Below are positions 7,172-15,130 of a DNA stretch of 64,000 nt, one piece after another. Each line of letters starts with the position of its first letter. The first letter of the stretch is position 1. The translations under genes were made by a program, and so were the position numbers. Under the pieces are notes generated by a model that worked only from the letters and a program-made list of their open reading frames with translations, was not told the origin of the DNA and did no database searches. Source of the stretch: Sphingobacterium corticibacter (lineage in GTDB: Bacteria; Bacteroidota; Bacteroidia; Sphingobacteriales; Sphingobacteriaceae); assembly GCF_003076635.1 (NCBI RefSeq), contig NZ_QDKG01000008.1, positions 62,001 through 126,000 on the forward strand, read 5' to 3'.

Positions 7172-8434
7172 ATGATTGCAAAAATCGGAAAGGGAAGCAA
7201 TATGTACGGAGCGATTTTGTACAATCAGCAGAAAGTGGAAACGGAAAACGGAGCAGTTCTATTGCTGAACAAAATACCCGACACTGTGGACGGTCGGTAT
7301 TCCACAGCGTATTTTAATCAATGCTTTGAACCGTATTTATCAGCAAATATCAAAACGGAAAAGACGGTTCGCCATATATCACTGAACCCAGATCCTTCGG
7401 ATACGGTAAGTGATGAACAGTTTACAGAAATGGCACAGGAATATATGGAACGTATGGGATATGGTAACCAACCTTATATCGTTTTCAAGCATACGGATAT
7501 TGACCGCACGCACATTCATATCGTTTCAACCTGTGTAGGTATTGACGGAAAGAAAATTTCCGATGATTACGACCACCCACGCTCAATGGTAATTTGCAGG
7601 GATTTGGAACAGAAATACAATCTGTATGTCGCGACCGAGCAAGAGCAGAAAAAAGCCAATAAAGTTTTCAAGCCTGTAAATTATAAAAATGGCGACATCA
7701 AGAGCCAGATTGCTTCGATAGTACGGCATCTGCCAAATTATTATAGCTTTTCTACTATGGGTAGTTACAACGCTTTGTTATCATTATTTAACATTACAGC
7801 GGAAGAAGTAAAAGGCGAACGTAATGGTCAGACCGTAAACGGATTGGTATATGTAGCATTGGACGAAAACGGCAACAAGGTAAGTAATCCGTTCAAAGCA
7901 TCACTTTTCGGAAAAGAAGCAGGAGTTGCACAGCTTCAAAAACACTTTGAGCAGTCAAAAGAGAAAATGAAAACCAATCCTGCAAGGTCTGTTCTGAAAA
8001 ATGCGGTGGAACTTGCCATACATACCACAAACAACGAGAAAGAATTTAGAAAACAATTGACCGAACAGGGTATTAATATAGTTGTAAGACGTAATAACGA
8101 AGGACGAATTTACGGAATGACTTTTATTGACCACGAAAGCCGTAGTGTTTGGAACGGTTCGGCTTTAGATAGAAACCTATCTGCAAATATGTTTGAGGAT
8201 TGGTGGAACAATGGAAATAAACCCTTATTGAAGATACAGGATAACCCTGTTTCCAAAACAAATGAAATAGACAACCTACCGACAAAAGACCTTTTTGAGT
8301 TTCTCTCACAGGAAAACTCGTCTAATTCCGCTTTAGGATTGTTTAGCTTGTTACCCGATGCACAAGGCGAGGATTATGAGGAAGAACAGTTTGCCAACCG
8401 AATGAAGAAAAAGAAGAAAGGGAAGAGATTGTAG
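7172..8434 (+). CDS. mobB: MobB relaxase (MOBP-type mobilisation nuclease)
   Basis: DNA-nicking relaxase that would start transfer of the element at oriT. The N-terminal domain has candidate nucleophile tyrosines in NMYGAILYNQ (Y12, Y17) and the metal-binding three-His motif HTDIDRTHIHIV (H107, H114, H116). The C-terminal half is less conserved and ends in a very basic tail (KKKKKGKRL). Length 420 residues, usual for this family, with no break. In CTnDOT-type elements a TraG-like coupling protein gene (mobC) follows; here it is absent and an R-M operon begins 165 bp on. Transfer would then need a coupling protein and secretion apparatus supplied by another element. Confidence 0.92.
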   Translation: MIAKIGKGSNMYGAILYNQQKVETENGAVLLLNKIPDTVDGRYSTAYFNQCFEPYLSANIKTEKTVRHISLNPDPSDTVSDEQFTEMAQEYMERMGYGNQPYIVFKHTDIDRTHIHIVSTCVGIDGKKISDDYDHPRSMVICRDLEQKYNLYVATEQEQKKANKVFKPVNYKNGDIKSQIASIVRHLPNYYSFSTMGSYNALLSLFNITAEEVKGERNGQTVNGLVYVALDENGNKVSNPFKASLFGKEAGVAQLQKHFEQSKEKMKTNPARSVLKNAVELAIHTTNNEKEFRKQLTEQGINIVVRRNNEGRIYGMTFIDHESRSVWNGSALDRNLSANMFEDWWNNGNKPLLKIQDNPVSKTNEIDNLPTKDLFEFLSQENSSNSALGLFSLLPDAQGEDYEEEQFANRMKKKKKGKRL

Positions 8435-8530
8435 AATAGAATTGAAAAATATTTATGAATTTTATTGTTTTTAGTTAGTTACTATTAACTACCATTCCAG
8501 TACATTAGCCGACACTCAGAACAAAAGAGC

Positions 8531-8555
8531 TTTTATGAAACAAGATTTCATAAAA
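8531..8555. promoter_or_regulatory. Operator-like palindrome of the R-M operon
   Basis: Perfect inverted repeat: TTTTATGAAA (8531-8540), spacer CAAGA, TTTCATAAAA (8546-8555). It covers the -33 region of the promoter whose -7 box is at 8562-8569, just upstream of the XRE regulator. Position and symmetry suit autorepression by that regulator. Confidence 0.7.
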
Positions 8556-8561
8556 TACCAT

Positions 8562-8569
8562 TATATTTG
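8562..8569 (+). promoter_or_regulatory. Bacteroidota -7 promoter box of the R-M operon
   Basis: TATATTTG matches the -7 consensus TAnnTTTG exactly. Transcription would begin near 8576, which rules out the TTG at 8567 as start codon and favours the ATG at 8600. Confidence 0.65.
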
Positions 8570-8599
8570 ACCAAAATTAGACAAGTACATAAAGAAGCA

Positions 8600-8899
8600 A
8601 TGACACTTGGGCAGAAAATAAGAGAATTGAGAGAACAAGCTGGTCTTAAACAAAGAGAGCTTGCATATCAACTTGGAATTGGAGAAGGTTTTCTAAGCAA
8701 AGTTGAGAATGACCAGAAACCCTTAAAAAGAGAAGATTTAACAAAATTGAATGAACTCTTTAAAACGCCAATCAAAGAACTTGAATCATTGTGGCTTGCT
8801 AACAAGGTTTACTCGATTGTTAGAGATGAAGAGTCCGCTTTATCAGCATTGAAAGTAGCCGAGGAACAAGTAAAATATAAAAATCTTAAAAATGCTTAA
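8600..8899 (+). CDS. XRE-family HTH regulator, probable R-M controller
   Basis: A 99-residue regulator with an N-terminal XRE helix-turn-helix: LGQKIRELREQAGLKQRELA, then YQLGIGEGFLSKVENDQKP. The C-terminal ~35 residues are helical and may dimerise. It is the first gene of the operon and overlaps the downstream methyltransferase by 8 nt, the arrangement of controller (C) proteins that delay nuclease expression after entry into a new host. The start at 8600 is preceded by AAGAAG and lies after the inferred transcription start. Likely binding site is the palindrome at 8531-8555. The regulatory role is inferred from position. Confidence 0.82.
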   Translation: MTLGQKIRELREQAGLKQRELAYQLGIGEGFLSKVENDQKPLKREDLTKLNELFKTPIKELESLWLANKVYSIVRDEESALSALKVAEEQVKYKNLKNA

Positions 8900-10547
8900 T
8901 TCAGTCTGTGAGCCATACAAAGAATTAGAAGAGGTTGTACAAACCTTCGAAGAACAGTTGGAATTATTTTTTTCAAAGGAATTCGAAACAAAATCTAACG
9001 ATCCTAAACAAGATGAAAATTTAGGACAAGTTTTTACGTCTGCAATTCTTGCCAAGTTTATGATTGGTTTATTGAAAGACACATTAAAACCAAATTCTTT
9101 TATACTTGATCCTTGCATCGGACCAAACACTTTTTTTAAAGCAATGACTGAAGACTTTTCTAAATGCAATTTAAAAGGAATTGAAATTGACAATAACTTA
9201 ATCACTGTAGAAACAACGAAGTTTTACGAAAGCCCAAATAGAAGTTTAATTCAGGGTAGCTTCTTTGATTTTCCAGTTAGCGAAAAGTTTGATCTAGTTA
9301 TCCAAAACCCCCCTTACGTAAGGCAAGAACTATTAACAGATGGGGCAAATTCAAAAGAAAGCATCAGATACAATGTATCTTCACTGTTATCAACTATTCC
9401 ATCACAATCAAATTTATATATCTACTTTTTATTGAAGTCCATTTTGCATTTAAAGAATGGGGGTGTAATGATTGCCGTGATATATGACAGTTGGCTTTAC
9501 AGTAGTTTTGGAAAATTTTTAAAAGAGTCTTTCCTAAAACTTGGAAGATTAGAAAGTATTTATCATTTTAAAAAAAGTGCCTTTGATAATGTAGAAATAG
9601 GTGCAACTGTGATAAAATTTGTAAAAGATAAGAACCATAAGAAATCTATATCATATTATTCCCTGAATGATTTGAACGATTTAAGAACTTATAATGGCTT
9701 AAATGTAAACTGTATAAAACTAAAACAGCAGGAATTACTGACTTATAGTTTCAATAATCACAGTATAATCAATTTTAAATCCAGCCTATTTAGAGAGCTT
9801 AAATCAATTGTTTCACAACCAATCCAGAGAGGAACATCGGCAGTAGTAAATAACCATTTTATTTTCTCAAAAAATGAGCTTCCCGAACTAAAACCAATTG
9901 TCAAAGATGTTTCACAAATTAAAACCTATACTGTAAACAAAGAGAATGCTTATATTTTAGCTATAAATGGATCAATCTCCAATGAAACTAAAAAGTATTT
10001 AGAATCAGTCAAGAATGAAATCTTAAAAACGCCTGCACAAAAATTTGTAGCTGTTAAAAGAGATATTGGAACTAAAATAGATTGGTATAAAATAAATTTA
10101 AAAGCAACAGGCAATTTTATTTTCAACTATTATTTAAGAAACAATATTGATTTCATTTATAACCCTAACAAATTTTTATCTTCTGATAATTTTTATATTC
10201 TCAATATAAAGGACAATGAATTAGCTAATCTTGCAATTTTAAACTCCTCTTTTACTAGATTGAATACGCTAAGCAACTCAAGAAGTCAGGGAAATGGTTT
10301 GAGAAAAATACAGCTTTACGAATTTAAAGAGGTGAAAGTATTTGACGTAAATAAACTTTCTGAGCAGACCGTAAATAAATTGAATTTACTTGGAAAAGAA
10401 TTGATGAAGGCTAGCAGATATGATAACGGACAAATGTATATAATTAAAAAAATTGATTTGGTGCTAATTGACGAATACAATGAAAAAAACAGCTCATCAT
10501 TAGCGATTGATGATCTAAATAATGAAATAAAAGAATACTTGAATTAA
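8892..10547 (+). CDS. Eco57I-type N6-adenine DNA methyltransferase
   Basis: Stand-alone m6A methyltransferase of 551 residues, close in size to M.Eco57I. Seen: the LGQVFTSAILAKFM entry motif of gamma-class enzymes, a SAM-binding motif I ILDPCIGPNTFF (~70-81; the second Gly of the usual GxG is Asn), IEIDNN, and the catalytic NPPY in IQNPPYVRQELL (~138-141). The C-terminal half (~290-551) is the probable target-recognition domain. It overlaps the XRE gene by 8 nt and ends 1 nt before the nuclease-methyltransferase fusion. It would protect the host sites cut by that fusion. The recognition sequence cannot be predicted here. Confidence 0.9.
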   Translation: MLNSVCEPYKELEEVVQTFEEQLELFFSKEFETKSNDPKQDENLGQVFTSAILAKFMIGLLKDTLKPNSFILDPCIGPNTFFKAMTEDFSKCNLKGIEIDNNLITVETTKFYESPNRSLIQGSFFDFPVSEKFDLVIQNPPYVRQELLTDGANSKESIRYNVSSLLSTIPSQSNLYIYFLLKSILHLKNGGVMIAVIYDSWLYSSFGKFLKESFLKLGRLESIYHFKKSAFDNVEIGATVIKFVKDKNHKKSISYYSLNDLNDLRTYNGLNVNCIKLKQQELLTYSFNNHSIINFKSSLFRELKSIVSQPIQRGTSAVVNNHFIFSKNELPELKPIVKDVSQIKTYTVNKENAYILAINGSISNETKKYLESVKNEILKTPAQKFVAVKRDIGTKIDWYKINLKATGNFIFNYYLRNNIDFIYNPNKFLSSDNFYILNIKDNELANLAILNSSFTRLNTLSNSRSQGNGLRKIQLYEFKEVKVFDVNKLSEQTVNKLNLLGKELMKASRYDNGQMYIIKKIDLVLIDEYNEKNSSSLAIDDLNNEIKEYLN

Positions 10548-10548
10548 A

Positions 10549-13299
10549 ATGATAAACCTTTGGTATAACTCTGATGAAGTTACTGGATTTCATCCTGTCG
10601 TTGAAAGTGCTATTAATAATGCAATCATAAATTGTGGTTACGATTCTGTGATGGAATTAGTGCATCATCCTGCCATTCCAAATAGCACAATCATACCTGA
10701 CTTTGCAATTAAGTTAAAATCTTCAAATAGATATATTTTTGTTATCGAAGTAAAAAAAACAGCAAGAGATGTTACATCTCAAAGATTTCAAAATCAATCA
10801 AGGTCTTATGTGTCTGATTTCTCGCCTTATTGGGAACCAAATTATCCGAAGTATTTTTGTTTGACAAATATTGAGGAATTAATCTTGTTTGCAGACCGTC
10901 AAGGTCCTATTTCAACTTGCATACTAAAAGGAAATCCAAAATCACACACTCGTTTTAATCCTCAAAATCGAGATGCAACGCAAACAAGTATTGAGTTCCA
11001 ATCAACTATTGAACAAATTTTGCCAATAATTTATAACCGAATACAACCCGATTGGGAAAACAATTGGCAACCTATAATTGATACGTTTGTTCAGAATTAT
11101 CAAAGTGTGAGTAACAGTTTAGCTTTAAGTAAGGACTTGGCAGATGAAATCTCACTTTATGAATTTTTCAGATTATTGGCTTTTGCATATTTAAAAGATT
11201 ATTACAATCAAACGAATAATCCAAATCAAAGTTTTTTCCGAACTTTTCCACTTGACAATGATAATCTACAAACTTTCATTACCAAACTAACCAATAACTA
11301 CAATCGTGTATTACAGTTAGATTTTAATCAAGTATTTTCTAATCACCCGAACTCAACCGATAGAATTTTTCCTGAAAATTTTAGTTCTTCGATTATTCAA
11401 TACTTCAAAAATACAATTCACGCTTTAAACAGTTATAGCTCACAAGCAGTTTCTGACAATCCTTTGCCTGAATATATTTTCAATTTATTGACTTCAAAAG
11501 TTTATGACAAAAATACACTTCATAAGAAAGGAAAAATAATGTCTGATACGGAGTTGTCAATTTTATTGGCAACTGTAACTATTATAAATGAAAATTCAAC
11601 TGTAATCGACCCTTGTTCTGGAGATGGTGCATTATTAGATGCTGCATACGATTATTTGAATATTTTAAGCCTTTCAAATACCGTAACTAAATCTCATAAT
11701 CAACTACTAAATCAAGTTAATGGTATTGAAATTGACCCTTTTTTAGCTCAATTAGCTACTTTTCGGCTTGTTTCAAAAAATCTTTCTGGTGTAAATAATT
11801 CCACCAATGCAAATATTATTACTGGAAATGCTTTTACAAATCCAAATATCGCTGGTTATGATGTTTTGTTGATGAATCCTCCTTTTCTAAGAAATGATAA
11901 TCCTGATGCACCAATAACAATTGCAGATAAAGCTTTGATGAATAATGCAATAACAACCAATGGACAAACAAATTTCGTTACACTTGCATCACAACCTAAT
12001 CTATACTTTTATTTCGTGAATTATTCTTGGCATTACTTAAACTCCCAAGGTAAGGCTGGATTGATTTTAATGGCTAAATTCTTAAACAATGAAGAAGGCG
12101 AGCATTTAAAGCAATTTATTTTAGACAAGGTTGAATCTGTTATTTTATACCCAAGAAATTATTTTGAAGATTTTAAAGTAACAACTGTAATTACTGTTTT
12201 AAGCAAACAGCCATCTAATCAGATAAAATTTTTGAGAATTATCGATTCTGATTTACTATCTCGGCCTAATGATATAAAAGCAATACTTACCTCTACCAAT
12301 AATACCGTTGTAAATGCAAATTATACATTAAAAGTTACAGATAGGAATATTGACCCGTCAGCAAATTGGAAGATGTTTTTCAATGACCCTACTGATAAAT
12401 TTCAAACTTTGGATTCACTTTCATTTTTAGAGCCATTAGATACTTTTTTTGTAAACAAAAGACGTGGAGGAGCAGAAAATAGCGGTGGTTCTGCAATAAT
12501 CTTTCCTGATTTTAACCAATCGCCTTACTCAGGAATTATAAATTCAAATAAAGGGTATGGAATTAAAAACAGCAGAAGTGCCCGAAGATTAATCTTAGAA
12601 CAAACGAATTTAGAAGAAGAACCTGCAATCCATTTCCCTGCTCAATACGATGACAGTACACCAAATGGATTAACCGCTAATCATCAAGCAGATAGTTCAC
12701 TCAATTCAATATTTTCAACTAATAATACAGCGAATTCAGCCAAGTGGAAACAAATTGTAAATGCGGCATTCAGAAATAAGGTTTCATTTGATATTCTTAT
12801 TCCTAGAGCTGAAAGAACTAAACACACTTGTTATTACAATCCTTTTTCGACACCAGTAGTTCTTTCTACTAATTTCTTTTATCTCTCTGGATTTCAAAAT
12901 GGGAATTCCGATACTTTAATCTCGAGCGAAAGCCAGATTAAGTTTATCACAGCCTTCTTAAATTCTTGTTTTGGTCAAATTCAATTTGAAATTCATTCCA
13001 ATAATCAAGAGGGTTTAAGAAAATTGGAAGGTTTTCATATTAATGAATTAAAAGTTCCTGACTTGAGACAACTAACAAAAGTTGAAATTGATTCTGTTGT
13101 AACTGCTTTTGAAAATTTCAACAATTTAAATGTATCAGTAAGCGGAGATGAAGGTTTAACTACACCAAGAAGATTATTAGATGAAGAGGTTTCAAAAATT
13201 ATTTTTTCCAAGAATAATTTAGGGTTTAATTCAAGTACAGAGATGACCACCTTTTTTGAACTATTTTTAGCTGACCTAGTAGAAGACAGAAGATTATGA
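10549..13299 (+). CDS. Type IIG-like restriction enzyme: PD-(D/E)xK nuclease fused to N6-adenine methyltransferase
   Basis: Single-chain restriction-modification enzyme of 916 residues. The N-terminal nuclease has IIPDFAIKLK and FVIEVKKTA, giving P50-D51 ... E67-V-K69, a complete PD-ExK site. A helical linker (~130-320) leads to the methyltransferase: VIDPCSGDGALL (~351-362), GIEIDPFLAQLATFRL and the catalytic NPPF in LLMNPPFLRND (~442-445). The C-terminal ~350 residues are the probable specificity domain. The order nuclease-methylase-specificity and a separate ~550-residue methylase upstream match Eco57I (997-residue fusion plus ~544-residue M protein). The next gene overlaps by 4 nt (ATGA). 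All catalytic motifs are intact. Confidence 0.88.
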   Translation: MINLWYNSDEVTGFHPVVESAINNAIINCGYDSVMELVHHPAIPNSTIIPDFAIKLKSSNRYIFVIEVKKTARDVTSQRFQNQSRSYVSDFSPYWEPNYPKYFCLTNIEELILFADRQGPISTCILKGNPKSHTRFNPQNRDATQTSIEFQSTIEQILPIIYNRIQPDWENNWQPIIDTFVQNYQSVSNSLALSKDLADEISLYEFFRLLAFAYLKDYYNQTNNPNQSFFRTFPLDNDNLQTFITKLTNNYNRVLQLDFNQVFSNHPNSTDRIFPENFSSSIIQYFKNTIHALNSYSSQAVSDNPLPEYIFNLLTSKVYDKNTLHKKGKIMSDTELSILLATVTIINENSTVIDPCSGDGALLDAAYDYLNILSLSNTVTKSHNQLLNQVNGIEIDPFLAQLATFRLVSKNLSGVNNSTNANIITGNAFTNPNIAGYDVLLMNPPFLRNDNPDAPITIADKALMNNAITTNGQTNFVTLASQPNLYFYFVNYSWHYLNSQGKAGLILMAKFLNNEEGEHLKQFILDKVESVILYPRNYFEDFKVTTVITVLSKQPSNQIKFLRIIDSDLLSRPNDIKAILTSTNNTVVNANYTLKVTDRNIDPSANWKMFFNDPTDKFQTLDSLSFLEPLDTFFVNKRRGGAENSGGSAIIFPDFNQSPYSGIINSNKGYGIKNSRSARRLILEQTNLEEEPAIHFPAQYDDSTPNGLTANHQADSSLNSIFSTNNTANSAKWKQIVNAAFRNKVSFDILIPRAERTKHTCYYNPFSTPVVLSTNFFYLSGFQNGNSDTLISSESQIKFITAFLNSCFGQIQFEIHSNNQEGLRKLEGFHINELKVPDLRQLTKVEIDSVVTAFENFNNLNVSVSGDEGLTTPRRLLDEEVSKIIFSKNNLGFNSSTEMTTFFELFLADLVEDRRL

Positions 13300-14471
13300 A
13301 AAAAAATAAGACTAAAGTAATAGGTTTATTTTCAGGATGCGGAGGTTTAGATTTAGGTTTTAAACAGGCTGGCTATGAAGTAATTTGGGCAAATGATATT
13401 TTAAAGGATGCTTGTGATACTTACAAATTGAACATCGGAGACCATATAGTAAATGAAGATATTACAAAAATTGATTTAAACACAATTCCAAGTGCTGACA
13501 TTATAATTGGTGGTCCGCCTTGTCAAGGTTTTTCAGGAATTGGGAAAAGAGACCCTAACGATGATAGGTCTTCATTGGTATATTCCTATTTAGATGTTGT
13601 AAATAAAGTTCAACCGAAAATATTCCTTTTTGAGAATGTAACAGGCATTAAATCTTCTAAAGCTGTTGACGGCTCAAAAGTAATTGACAATTTAAAAAAA
13701 GCATTTGAGGATATTGGGTATCACATAAATATTTATACTCTGAATGCTGCTGATTATGGTGTTCCTCAACGAAGAAAAAGAGTATTTATAATTGGCAACA
13801 AAATGGGAATTGATATTTCTGCACCTTCTCAAACTCATTTTGAGAATGAAGAAGGAAAAAATAAATGGATTACATCTTTTGAAGCAATATCGGATTTAGA
13901 TTCTCCAACAGAAAACGGAGAAACCAAATACAAACACCAACCAAATAATCCATATCAGGCTTTAATGCGTAGAAATGCAAAAAACACAACTTTGCATATA
14001 ATTCCTTATTCTAGTCCAACTGATAAAGAGATTATTAGTCACGTAAAACCAGGAGGTAATTATATGGATATCCCTGATAGTGTTTCAACAAAAAGAATTA
14101 TGTATTTCAAGAGTACAGGTGGAAGAACAACAACTTATGGTAGACTTGATCCTGAAAAACCTAATTATACTATAAATACTCACTTCAATCGTCCTAATAT
14201 TGGCTGTAATATCCATTATGAAGAAGATAGAATGATTACTATTCGTGAAGGTTTAAGATTTCAGTCATTTCCTGATGATTTCCAGCTGGTTTCAAAGACT
14301 CAAAGAAATTATTATGTGCAAGTTGGAAATGCAGTTCCTCCTTTATTATCTAAAGCTTGGGCTGAGCATTTATTATCTTATATAGTAGACACTCCTCCCA
14401 TTATAAAATCAGTAAAGATTACTAAATCTTCAAATAAGATATTACAAAAACCAGAGCTTGTTAAGGATTAA
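13296..14471 (+). CDS. Dcm-type C5-cytosine DNA methyltransferase
   Basis: m5C methyltransferase of 391 residues. Motifs in order: I (VIGLFSGCGGLDLGF, 8-22), IV with the catalytic Cys76 in GGPPCQGFSG, VI FLFENVTGI, VIII PQRRKRVFIIG, and IX/X near QVGNAVPPLL close to the C-terminus. The target-recognition region lies between VIII and IX (~170-330). The start overlaps the end of the type IIG-like gene by 4 nt, so it is co-translated with it, and a strong hairpin follows. A cytosine methylase as the last gene of an Eco57I-like adenine system is unusual, and an McrBC system that attacks modified DNA is on the same element. Confidence 0.95.
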   Translation: MKKNKTKVIGLFSGCGGLDLGFKQAGYEVIWANDILKDACDTYKLNIGDHIVNEDITKIDLNTIPSADIIIGGPPCQGFSGIGKRDPNDDRSSLVYSYLDVVNKVQPKIFLFENVTGIKSSKAVDGSKVIDNLKKAFEDIGYHINIYTLNAADYGVPQRRKRVFIIGNKMGIDISAPSQTHFENEEGKNKWITSFEAISDLDSPTENGETKYKHQPNNPYQALMRRNAKNTTLHIIPYSSPTDKEIISHVKPGGNYMDIPDSVSTKRIMYFKSTGGRTTTYGRLDPEKPNYTINTHFNRPNIGCNIHYEEDRMITIREGLRFQSFPDDFQLVSKTQRNYYVQVGNAVPPLLSKAWAEHLLSYIVDTPPIIKSVKITKSSNKILQKPELVKD

Positions 14472-14479
14472 CGTTTGCT

Positions 14480-14513
14480 TTCTTCACAATTAAATTCATT
14501 TAATTGTGAAGAA
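14480..14513 (+). terminator. Strong hairpin at the end of the R-M operon
   Basis: Perfect 15-bp arms (14480-14494 and 14499-14513) around a TTCA loop, starting 9 nt after the cytosine methylase stop. There is no long T run, so it may act partly as an mRNA 3'-end protector. Confidence 0.7.
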
Positions 14514-14557
14514 TAGGTAATTTCTATTCAACTTCTGATGTCTAAAAATAAATAGAA

Positions 14558-14583
14558 TTGATACATTATTTTTTATATTTTTG
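14558..14583 (+). promoter_or_regulatory. Promoter-like sequence at the element's right end
   Basis: TATTTTTG (14576-14583) matches TAnnTTTG, and TTG at 14558-14560 lies where a -33 box is expected. No gene starts directly downstream before the chromosomal gene's own promoter. Confidence 0.4.
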
Positions 14584-14627
14584 TATTGAGCGAACGGAAA
14601 CACGTTGAGAAGCAAAGCAATAAGCAC

Positions 14628-14645
14628 CGTTACCAAATCGTTACC
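14628..14645. repeat. CGTTACC direct repeat, candidate attachment region
   Basis: CGTTACC occurs at 14628-14634 and 14639-14645, 11 bp apart, at the boundary between element and chromosome. It could be part of attR or an integrase arm site; the left end is outside the window, so no matching copy can be shown. Confidence 0.3.
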
Positions 14646-14777
14646 TGACTTTTTTGATAATCTTTATAAAAGCTTAGTATTCAAACGATACAGCTTTTTC
14701 CTGAAAACTTTAAAATAAAAAACGGAACTATACAACGATATTTTTGAAATTTATTTTCAATCGGATGCAGACTTTCG

Positions 14778-14785
14778 TACATTTG
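14778..14785 (+). promoter_or_regulatory. -7 box for the small membrane protein gene
   Basis: TACATTTG matches TAnnTTTG. It ends on the first base of a GTG that could otherwise be taken as a start, so the ATG at 14815 is the better start. Confidence 0.55.
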
Positions 14786-14814
14786 TGACGTATTTAAAAG
14801 AGATCAACAATTTT

Positions 14815-15072
14815 ATGGAAAATACAGTGTTTGAAAGGCCGGCAAAGACGACCGACAATAATGCAAATCGTACAGAATATTATGTAACCCTGACCTTCGC
14901 CATCATCATTGGTTTGATCGGTGTTTTTATCCGTTTTGTACCTGATGTGATTGTAGCGCTAGATCAGTTTGGATCTTTGTTCTCTTGGATTGCCAATATT
15001 GCTATCGTTATCGCGTCGCTTATCGCTTTCAAAATCGTTTTTGAAATCTTAGGCTTCGGAAAGAATAAGTAA
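14815..15072 (+). CDS. Small two-helix membrane protein, unknown function
   Basis: An 85-residue protein of unknown function. A polar N-terminus (~20 residues) is followed by two likely membrane helices: VTLTFAIIIGLIGVFIRFV and FSWIANIAIVIASLIAFKIV, ending in a short basic tail (GFGKNK). The start at 14815 is chosen because the upstream GTG overlaps the promoter box. First chromosomal gene right of the element and apparently monocistronic: own promoter and a terminator shared with the converging glycosyltransferase operon. Confidence 0.75.
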   Translation: MENTVFERPAKTTDNNANRTEYYVTLTFAIIIGLIGVFIRFVPDVIVALDQFGSLFSWIANIAIVIASLIAFKIVFEILGFGKNK

Positions 15073-15096
15073 ACCACTTAATCTTATCAGATATTC

Positions 15097-15130
15097 AAAC
15101 TCCTGATCGTTTATATGCGTTCAGGAGTTT
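15097..15130. terminator. Bidirectional terminator between converging genes
   Basis: Arms AAACTCCTGA (15097-15106) and TCAGGAGTTT (15121-15130) followed by TTTTG. It serves the membrane protein gene on the plus strand and overlaps the stop codon of the minus-strand glycosyltransferase. Confidence 0.7.

Larger units (their letters stand above)
14472..14814. other. Right end of the element and junction with the chromosome
   Basis: A 343-bp non-coding stretch holding the R-M terminator, a promoter-like pair at 14558-14583 pointing right, two CGTTACC repeats at 14628 and 14639, and the promoter of the next gene. Gene content changes here from element genes to chromosomal families. Confidence 0.55.

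Noticed and set aside
8567..8899. TTG start for the XRE regulator
   Set aside because: The TTG is part of the TATATTTG promoter box; ATG 8600 is preceded by a purine-rich site and fits the family start.
14785..15072. GTG start ten codons upstream for the small membrane protein
   Set aside because: The GTG overlaps an exact -7 promoter box, so it would lie upstream of the transcript start; ATG 14815 is used.
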